Below are positions 1-4,800 of a stretch of 5,443 bases of DNA, piece by piece. The notes under the pieces were generated by a model. That model was not told the origin of the DNA. It was given only the letters and a program-made list of their open reading frames with translations, and did no database searches. Position 1 is the stretch's first letter. Every line of letters begins with the position of its first letter. Location of the stretch: contig CATZIG010000139.1 of the NCBI GenBank assembly GCA_958419975.1, forward strand, positions 1-5,443, read 5' to 3'. The position numbers and the translations under genes are program-made. Source of the stretch: an uncultured Collinsella sp. (GTDB lineage: Bacteria; Actinomycetota; Coriobacteriia; Coriobacteriales; Coriobacteriaceae).

Positions 1-54
1 GTAGCCGATGCGCGAGCACAGCAGAGCGCGCCGGAGGTACGCCACTACGGATGA
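1..54 (+). other. possible 3' tail of an upstream gene (uncertain)
   Basis: Frame 1 is open from the window edge to a TGA at 52-54 and would encode a 17-residue tail, VADARAQQSAPEVRHYG. Nothing in these residues identifies a family, and 17 open codons in GC-rich DNA can occur by chance. Frame 3 is also open, to about position 110. The stretch from 1 to 80 may equally be intergenic. It is listed only so the left edge is not left blank. Confidence 0.15.
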
Positions 55-80
55 GCGGCGCACATGCCTATGCCGAGCAT

Positions 81-117
81 ATAAAAGATGAGAGACCCAC
101 CAAATGGTGAGCCTCTC
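81..117 (-). terminator. intrinsic terminator of the tRNA-Arg unit
   Basis: On the minus strand, GAGAGGCTCACC (117-106) pairs with GGTGGGTCTCTC (101-90) in a 12-bp stem with two G-U pairs and a four-base ATTT loop. The T-rich run ATCTTTTAT (89-81) follows. This is a textbook rho-independent terminator, starting only a few bases after the 3' end of the tRNA. On the plus strand the hairpin is followed only by TTA, so it would be a weak terminator in that direction. Confidence 0.85.
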
Positions 118-121
118 TTAG

Positions 122-195
122 TGGCGGGAGCAGGATTCGAACCTACGACCTTCTGCTCCGGAGGCAGACGCTCTAATCCCCTGAGCTAATAGGGC
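122..195 (-). tRNA. tRNA-Arg (anticodon CCG), acceptor stem mismatched
   Basis: Read on the minus strand, this 74-base gene has a D arm (GCTC/GAGC with loop AGGGGATTA), an anticodon arm (TCTGC, loop CTCCGGA, GCAGA), a five-base variable loop (AGGTC) and a T arm (GTAGG, loop TTCGAAT, CCTGC). The anticodon at loop positions 34-36 is CCG, which reads the arginine codon CGG. A73 is the discriminator and no CCA is encoded. The oddity is the acceptor stem: the 5' strand is GCCCTAT (195-189) and the 3' strand is TCCCGCC (129-123). In the normal register only G1-C72 and C3-G70 pair, whereas a matching 3' strand would read ATAGGGC. Shifting the 5' end by one base does not repair it. The gene has its own promoter and terminator, so it is probably transcribed. 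It may be a defective or hybrid tRNA, or there may be a sequence error. Confidence 0.8.
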
Positions 196-206
196 CAACG
201 TTTGGC

Positions 207-249
207 ATTATACCCAAGTGCACCACGGGCTATCAAAATAAAAGAAAAA
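207..249 (-). promoter_or_regulatory. sigma-70-type promoter of the tRNA gene, with AT-rich upstream tract
   Basis: On the minus strand a perfect -10 box TATAAT (212-207) lies 18 bp after a -35 box TTGATA (236-231), which matches the TTGACA consensus at five of six positions. Just upstream, 249-237 read TTTTTCTTTTATT, like the UP elements of strong stable-RNA promoters. Transcription would begin near 200, about five bases before the tRNA 5' end at 195. The short inverted repeat GCCAA/TTGGC (194-198/202-206) straddles the predicted start; its meaning is unknown. Confidence 0.8.
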
Positions 250-289
250 GCTTTGCAATTCCGAGGAAGACGCGGTGCAACGGCCCACT

Positions 290-321
290 TTAGAAGGCAA
301 AAGCGAGCCAGATAGTATAAA
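290..321 (+). promoter_or_regulatory. weak candidate promoter for the aro operon
   Basis: The only plausible plus-strand promoter close to the operon combines TTAGAA (290-295) with TAGTAT (313-318), 17 bp apart. An overlapping TATAAA (316-321) is an alternative -10 box. The -35 match is poor. Transcription would start around 325-328, close to the ATG at 327, which would make the short leader ORF nearly leaderless. No better -35/-10 pair was seen between 200 and 399. Confidence 0.3.
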
Positions 322-326
322 CTCTC

Positions 327-389
327 ATGCACCATATATACACGGCTCGCGATGCGGGCCGTTTTTGCAAAAGTTATCCATCGAGGTGA
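327..389 (+). CDS. possible leader peptide upstream of aroF (speculative)
   Basis: An ATG at 327 opens a 20-codon ORF, MHHIYTARDAGRFCKSYPSR, ending at TGA 387-389. It has one Phe and two Tyr codons, which could sense products of the pathway. Its first Tyr codon (339-341) lies immediately before the 5' arm of the hairpin at 342-362. Its stop codon is the TGA inside the GAGGTGA ribosome binding site of aroF, so termination there could couple to aroF translation. Against it: no ribosome binding site precedes the ATG, three aromatic codons are not a strong excess, and the ORF runs through the hairpin, unlike the classical trp leader, which stops before it. A short ORF of this length can arise by chance. 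Confidence 0.2.
   Translation: MHHIYTARDAGRFCKSYPSR
342..366 (+). terminator. terminator-like hairpin in the aroF leader (candidate attenuator)
   Basis: ACGGCTCGC (342-350) pairs with GCGGGCCGT (354-362) in a GC-rich 9-bp stem with one G-U pair and a tight GAT loop. The T-run 362-366 follows directly. No plus-strand gene lies in the preceding 280 bases, so this is unlikely to be the terminator of an upstream gene. It sits 34 bases before the aroF start codon, where an attenuator for the operon would be. The 5' arm bases 344-350 are also the exact complement of 303-309 (GCGAGCC), giving a possible competing pairing if transcription starts upstream of 303. The U-run is short, so it may terminate only partly. 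Confidence 0.5.
383..389 (+). promoter_or_regulatory. ribosome binding site that sets the aroF start
   Basis: GAGGTGA matches seven consecutive bases of the usual Shine-Dalgarno consensus (GGAGGTGA) and lies 10 bases before the ATG at 400. The in-frame ATG at 352 has no such site and falls in the loop of the hairpin 342-362. This argues for initiation at 400. Confidence 0.8.
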
Positions 390-399
390 GAGGCACACC

Positions 400-1425
400 A
401 TGATTGCAATTTTAAAGCAGAGCGCCAGCGACGAGGCCGTCAGCCATATCGTCAGCTGGATTGAGAAAAAGGGTCTGAAGACCGATGTCTCGCGCGGCGA
501 GAACGAGACGATCATCGGCCTGGTGGGCGATACGACCAAGATCGACCCGTTCCTGCTCGAGTCCATGGATGTCGTCGAGCGCGTACAGCGCGTCTCCGAG
601 CCGTTCAAGCGCGCCAACCGCAAGTTCCACCCCGAGGACTCCGTCATCGACTGCGGCCACGGCGTCAAGATCGGCGGCGATCAGTTCCAGGTCATCGCCG
701 GCCCGTGCTCAGTCGAGGGCGAGAACCTCATCCGCATCGCCCGCCGCGTGAAGGCCGCCGGCGCCACGATGCTGCGCGGCGGTGCCTACAAGCCCCGCAC
801 CTCTCCCTACGCCTACCAGGGCATGGGCCCCGCCGGCCTCGACCTGCTGTGCGAGGCGTCTGCCGAGCTCGATATGCCGATCGTCACCGAAATCATGGAC
901 CCACGCGACGTGCAGGTCTTCCTGGACAAGAAGATTGACGTCATGCAGATCGGCGCCCGCAACGCCCAGAACTTCCCCCTGCTCAAGGAGGTCGGCAAGA
1001 CCCAGACTCCGATCTTGCTTAAGCGCGGCATGTCCGGCACGATCGACGAGCTGCTTATGGCAGCCGAGTACATCATGAGCGAGGGCAACGACAACGTCAT
1101 CCTGTGCGAGCGCGGCATCCGCACCTTCGAGACCCGCGCCCGCAACACCTTCGACCTCAACGCCGTGCCGGTGCTGCACCACCTGTCGCACCTGCCCGTC
1201 GTCGCCGACCCCAGCCACGCCACCGGCTACACCCGCTACGTTGAGCCCATGGCGCTCGCCGCGACCGCCTGCGGTGCCAACGGCCTGGAGATCGAGGTCC
1301 ACGACGAGCCGAGCCGCGCCTGGTCCGACGGCGCCCAGGCCCTCACCCCCGATCAGTTCGACGACACCATGCGCCGCATCCGAGCCATCCGCGAGGTCGT
1401 CTGCCAAGAGACCGTTCAGGAGTAG
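400..1425 (+). CDS. aroF: 3-deoxy-7-phosphoheptulonate (DAHP) synthase, type I-beta with N-terminal regulatory domain
   Basis: This cytosolic enzyme condenses phosphoenolpyruvate with erythrose 4-phosphate to DAHP, the first step of the shikimate pathway. The 341-residue product has an N-terminal ferredoxin-like domain (about 1-70, starting MIAILKQSASDEAV) followed by a TIM barrel, the layout and length of the Thermotoga maritima enzyme (338 aa). Visible motifs are GPCSVE (101-106), LRGGAYKPRTSPYAYQG (125-141), TEIMDPRD (163-170), QIGARNAQNFPLLKEVG (183-199), ILLKRGM (205-211) and DPSHATGY (270-277). The expected metal ligands are present as Cys103, His273, Glu299 and Asp310, each one residue on from my recollection of the Thermotoga numbering. 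In that family the N-terminal domain mediates feedback inhibition by Tyr or Phe, so similar control is likely here. The start at 400 is chosen over the in-frame ATG at 352 on ribosome-binding-site evidence. First gene of the operon; tyrA follows after 3 bases. Confidence 0.96.
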   Translation: MIAILKQSASDEAVSHIVSWIEKKGLKTDVSRGENETIIGLVGDTTKIDPFLLESMDVVERVQRVSEPFKRANRKFHPEDSVIDCGHGVKIGGDQFQVIAGPCSVEGENLIRIARRVKAAGATMLRGGAYKPRTSPYAYQGMGPAGLDLLCEASAELDMPIVTEIMDPRDVQVFLDKKIDVMQIGARNAQNFPLLKEVGKTQTPILLKRGMSGTIDELLMAAEYIMSEGNDNVILCERGIRTFETRARNTFDLNAVPVLHHLSHLPVVADPSHATGYTRYVEPMALAATACGANGLEIEVHDEPSRAWSDGAQALTPDQFDDTMRRIRAIREVVCQETVQE

Positions 1426-1428
1426 GCC

Positions 1429-2343
1429 ATGGGTACGGTGAGAAACGCGCGCGTTAACCAGGGCGGCCCCAAGTGCGCCGGCATCGTCGGCCTGGGCCTC
1501 ATCGGCGGCAGCTTTGCGCGCGGCTATGCGCAGGCGGGCGTCCGCGTGCTGGCCTGGGACCCCGACGATGACGTCATGACGGCCGCCAGCATGGGTACCG
1601 TCGCCGGCGAGCTCAACGACGAGACGCTCGGCGAGTGCGACATCATCGTCCTGGCTTGCTACCCCGAAGCCTGCATCGAGTGGCTCGAGGCGCATGCCCA
1701 GGCACTCGCCGACGCCACCGACACCGAGGCTATCATGGGCCCCGTGGTGATCGACACGGTGGGCGTCAAGGGCATCGTGTGCGAGCGCGCCTTTGAGCTT
1801 GCCCGCGAGCACGGCTTTTACTTTGTGGGCGCGCACCCCATGGCGGGCACGCAGTACTCGGGCTATGCGCACTCCCGCGCCGACCTGTTCCAGGGTGCGC
1901 CACTCGTGCTCGTGCCGCCCGCGGTGGACGATGCGCTCAAGCTGGAGCTTTTGGGCCAGGTACGCGAGATGGTGCGCCCCTTGGGCTTTGGCAAGTTCAG
2001 CGTGACCAGCGCCGCAGAGCACGACCGCGTCATCGCCTTCACGAGCCAGCTTGCGCACGTGGTATCCAACGCCTACGTCAAAAGCCCCACTGCCCAGGTC
2101 CACCACGGCTTTTCGGCCGGCAGCTACCGCGATCTCACCCGCGTGGCGCACCTCAACCCGCAAATGTGGTCCGAGCTCATGATCGACGACGCTGACGCGC
2201 TCGCCTTCGAGATCGACCATCTGATCGAGTCGCTTGGCGCCTACAGCCGAGCGCTCAAGAACCGCGACCAGCGCTATCTGGAGAATCTTCTTGCCGAGGG
2301 AGACCGCATCAAGCGCGCGCTCGACGACGAGTCCTCCCACTAG
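1429..2343 (+). CDS. tyrA: prephenate dehydrogenase
   Basis: The product (304 aa) oxidatively decarboxylates prephenate to 4-hydroxyphenylpyruvate, the committed step towards tyrosine. A Rossmann nucleotide-binding fold opens the protein (GLGLIGGS, 21-28). Asp44 at the end of the second strand (VLAWDPD) suggests NAD+ rather than NADP+. VIDTVGVKG (107-115) and HPMAG (136-140) are family motifs, with His136 in the catalytic position. The helical C-terminal half carries EHDRVIAFTSQLAH (197-210) and GSYRDLTRVAHLNPQMW (231-247). The protein ends after this core, with no ACT domain such as Bacillus TyrA has and no fused chorismate mutase, so any feedback control is not through an ACT domain. The ATG is supported by AGGAG at 1418-1422, which lies within the last codons of aroF, so translation is probably coupled. 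Use of arogenate instead of prephenate cannot be excluded from sequence. Confidence 0.92.
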   Translation: MGTVRNARVNQGGPKCAGIVGLGLIGGSFARGYAQAGVRVLAWDPDDDVMTAASMGTVAGELNDETLGECDIIVLACYPEACIEWLEAHAQALADATDTEAIMGPVVIDTVGVKGIVCERAFELAREHGFYFVGAHPMAGTQYSGYAHSRADLFQGAPLVLVPPAVDDALKLELLGQVREMVRPLGFGKFSVTSAAEHDRVIAFTSQLAHVVSNAYVKSPTAQVHHGFSAGSYRDLTRVAHLNPQMWSELMIDDADALAFEIDHLIESLGAYSRALKNRDQRYLENLLAEGDRIKRALDDESSH

Positions 2344-2379
2344 ACCACCTATCACGCCAGGTCGAAAGGACCGAAGCTT

Positions 2380-3486
2380 ATGGCGATTACCATCGATATC
2401 GACACTGCACGCCCCTATCAGGTGCATGTTGGCACGTTTTTGCTGGAGCAGGCGGGACCGCTCGTGCGCGCCACTGCCGGCGGCACCAAGGTCGTCATCG
2501 TGACGGACACCAACGTGGGCCCGCTCTACCAGATGCCCGTTAAGCAGAGCCTGGAGGCGTCAGGCTACGAGGTGAGCATCTGCACCTTCGAGGCCGGCGA
2601 AGCCCATAAGCGCGCCGAAACCTATGTTGCCATTTTGGAGTTTGTGGCCGAGCACGAGCTTTCACGCTCCGACGTGATCGTGGCACTCGGCGGCGGTGTC
2701 GTGGGCGACGTGGCGGGCTTTGTGGCCGCCACCTACATGCGCGGCTGCAAGTTTGTGCAGATCCCGACGAGCCTGCTCGCTATGGTGGATTCGTCGGTGG
2801 GCGGCAAGACCGCCATCGACCTGGCTGCCGGCAAGAACTTGGCCGGCGCCTTTTGGCAGCCGAGCGTGGTTATCGCCGACGTGGGGTGCCTAGCCACCCT
2901 CACGCCCGAGCAGTTCGCCGACGGCTGCGGCGAGGTCGTCAAGCACGCCGTGATCGCCGACCCGGAGCTTTTCGCCGAGCTGGAGAAGACCCCGCTCACG
3001 CTGGAGCTGCTCAACCGCGATGTGGCGCGCGTAGCGCTCATCATCGCCCGCAATATCGACATCAAGCGCGCCGTGGTCGTTGCCGACGAGCGCGAGACCA
3101 ACCAGCGCAAGCTCCTCAACTTTGGACACAGCGCCGGACACGCGGTCGAGGCTTGCGAGCACTTTGAGCTCGGACACGGCAACTGTGTGTCGATCGGCAT
3201 GGGCATTATCACGCGCGCCGCGGCCCTGCACGGCGTTTGCGATGCTGCACTGCCCGGTCGTATTGAGGGGCTCTGCGCCCGCCATGGCCTCAAGACCCGC
3301 TGCGACCTAGATGCCGATGCCGTCTTTGCCGAGGCGCTCCACGACAAGAAGCGCGCGGGCGACACCATCGACCTGGTGATTCCGCACGGCATCGGCCGCT
3401 GCAGCATCGACCGCACGCCGCTTTCCACTTTCCACGAACTCATTGCCGAGGGCCTCGGCCAGAAGGGAGACGCATCCGCATGCTAG
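2380..3486 (+). CDS. aroB: 3-dehydroquinate synthase
   Basis: AroB converts DAHP to 3-dehydroquinate, step 2 of the shikimate pathway, using NAD+ and a divalent metal. The 368-residue length is normal. The NAD-binding N-terminal half includes VTDTNVGPLY (41-50), LGGGVVGDVAGFVA (103-116), the QIPTSLLAMVDSSVGGK block (127-143) and GKN (151-153). The C-terminal metal-binding half includes GEVVKHA (184-190), NFGHSAGHAVE (247-257) and LGHGNCVSIGM (264-274). Expected metal ligands are Glu185, His250 and His266. The usual HGEAV after the last ligand is HGNCV here, a mild departure beside the metal site. The start has AAAGGA at 2365-2370, nine bases upstream. This is the largest gap in the operon (36 bases) and it holds no hairpin or promoter I can see. 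The last codons overlap aroA by 7 bases. Confidence 0.97.
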   Translation: MAITIDIDTARPYQVHVGTFLLEQAGPLVRATAGGTKVVIVTDTNVGPLYQMPVKQSLEASGYEVSICTFEAGEAHKRAETYVAILEFVAEHELSRSDVIVALGGGVVGDVAGFVAATYMRGCKFVQIPTSLLAMVDSSVGGKTAIDLAAGKNLAGAFWQPSVVIADVGCLATLTPEQFADGCGEVVKHAVIADPELFAELEKTPLTLELLNRDVARVALIIARNIDIKRAVVVADERETNQRKLLNFGHSAGHAVEACEHFELGHGNCVSIGMGIITRAAALHGVCDAALPGRIEGLCARHGLKTRCDLDADAVFAEALHDKKRAGDTIDLVIPHGIGRCSIDRTPLSTFHELIAEGLGQKGDASAC

Positions 3487-4799
3487 CCCGCATCACCCCC
3501 TCCCCGCTCAAGGGCACCGTTCCCGCGATCGCGTCCAAGTCGATGGCGCATCGCCTCATCATCTGCGCTGCACTTGCCAACGGCGAGACGCACGTTACCT
3601 GCAACACCACCTGCGCCGACATCGAAGCCACGGTACGTTGCCTCACGGCGCTCGGCGCTCGCATCGAGACCGTCGAGGACGGCTTCCAGGTCCACCCCAC
3701 TATGAAGAGCATTGAGTTTGGCCTGCTCAAGGCACTTGCTGGCGGAACGCTTGACTGCGGCGAAAGCGGCTCCACGCTCCGCTTTATGTTGCCCGTCGCC
3801 TGCGCGCTGGGCGCAGAAGCAACTTTTGTGGGTCAGGGACGCTTGGGCGCCCGCCCGCTGTCCCCGCTCTCGGACGAGATCATCGCCGCCGGCTGCGACC
3901 TGCAGGGTCTGGGCGGTTTTCCGCTCAAGACAAGCGGCCGCATGCGCCCGGGCACCTTCGTGCTGCCGGGCAACGTGAGCTCGCAGTATATCTCGGGCCT
4001 GCTGCTGGCAGCCCCGCTGCTGGCCAAGCCCTCCTGCGTGCAGGTGACCGGCCTTATTGAGAGCCGCCCCTACATCAACCTGACGATCCAGGCCATGAAG
4101 GCCTTTGGCGTCGAGGTCAACGTCGAGCGTATTCCGGCCAAGGACGGCCAGCCCGAGGTCACGAACTTCCGCGTGAGCAGCGGCTCGTACCGCACGCCCG
4201 GCAGCGTAGCCGTCGAGGGCGACTGGTCCAACGCCGCCTTTTGGCTGTGCGCCGGCGCCATCGGCACCGACCCCATCACCGTCGAGGGCGTGTCGCTGAG
4301 CTCTGCACAGGGCGACCGCAACGTGCTTGCCGCGCTTTCGCGCTTTGGCGCCCGCATCGTGCGCTCCACCAACGCCGCCACCGTGCAGTCCGACAAGCTC
4401 GCCGGCTTTGAGATGAGCGCCCACGACATTCCCGACCTGGTACCCGTTATCTCGGCCGTGGCCTCGCTGGCTCAGGGCCGCACCTTTATCCGCGATTGCG
4501 CCCGTCTGCGTATCAAGGAATCCGACCGCCTGGCCACCACCACCCGCGAGCTCACCGCGCTGGGCGCGCAGGTGCGTATTGCCGGCGACGACCTCATCAT
4601 CAAGGGCGTCGATGCCTTCACCGGCGGTGAGGTCGATTCGCACAACGACCACCGCATCGCCATGATGGCCGCCATCGCCGCGAGCCGTGCCACCGGCGAG
4701 GTCGTGATCCACGGCGCCGAGGCCGTCAACAAGTCCTATCCCGATTTCTTCGACCACTACCGCCTACTGGGCGGCAAGGTCACGCTCGAGGAGGAATAG
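3480..4799 (+). CDS. aroA: 3-phosphoshikimate 1-carboxyvinyltransferase (EPSP synthase)
   Basis: AroA joins shikimate 3-phosphate and phosphoenolpyruvate to 5-enolpyruvylshikimate 3-phosphate, step 6 of the pathway and the target of glyphosate. The 439-residue product shows SKSMAHR (19-25), LDCGESGSTLRF (91-102), GRLGARPLSPL (120-130), SSQYISGLLLAAP (167-179), RIKESDRL (344-351) and NDHRIAMMAA (389-398). By alignment to E. coli the key residues are present: Lys20, Ser21 and Arg25 (K22, S23, R27), Gln169 (Q171), Asp319 (D313), Glu347 (E341), Arg350 (R344), His391-Arg392 (H385-R386) and Lys418 (K411). The PEP loop reads GESGSTLRF where E. coli has GNAGTAMRP; the Gly equivalent to G96 is kept, while the P101 position is Phe. 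The start codon overlaps the end of aroB (ATGCTAG, 3480-3486) and is preceded by AAGGGAGA (3463-3470), which favours coupled translation. Confidence 0.97.
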   Translation: MLARITPSPLKGTVPAIASKSMAHRLIICAALANGETHVTCNTTCADIEATVRCLTALGARIETVEDGFQVHPTMKSIEFGLLKALAGGTLDCGESGSTLRFMLPVACALGAEATFVGQGRLGARPLSPLSDEIIAAGCDLQGLGGFPLKTSGRMRPGTFVLPGNVSSQYISGLLLAAPLLAKPSCVQVTGLIESRPYINLTIQAMKAFGVEVNVERIPAKDGQPEVTNFRVSSGSYRTPGSVAVEGDWSNAAFWLCAGAIGTDPITVEGVSLSSAQGDRNVLAALSRFGARIVRSTNAATVQSDKLAGFEMSAHDIPDLVPVISAVASLAQGRTFIRDCARLRIKESDRLATTTRELTALGAQVRIAGDDLIIKGVDAFTGGEVDSHNDHRIAMMAAIAASRATGEVVIHGAEAVNKSYPDFFDHYRLLGGKVTLEEE

Positions 4800-4800
4800 C

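Noticed and set aside
352..399. An upstream in-frame ATG that would extend AroF by 16 residues
   Set aside because: It lies in the loop of the hairpin 342-362, lacks a Shine-Dalgarno site, and the start at 400 gives the usual N-terminus and length of this enzyme family.
197..399. T-box or known riboswitch in the aroF leader
   Set aside because: I looked for the T-box core (TGGAACCGCGG-like) and for a specifier-type long leader and found neither. The leader is too short for the common riboswitch classes.
186..668. A 160-codon minus-strand frame over the leader and the start of aroF
   Set aside because: It runs antisense through the aroF start and overlaps the tRNA 5' end and promoter; its translation resembles no family and looks like a shadow.
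709..2427. A 572-codon open frame on the minus strand across aroF and tyrA
   Set aside because: It is antisense to two genes with full sets of family motifs. Long antisense frames are expected in GC-rich DNA with biased third positions, and the translation is low-complexity (rich in Ala, Gly, Val, His, Asp) with no recognisable domain.
3483..4757. A 424-codon minus-strand open frame across aroA
   Set aside because: Same cause: it mirrors the codon bias of aroA and shows no motif or ribosome binding site of its own.
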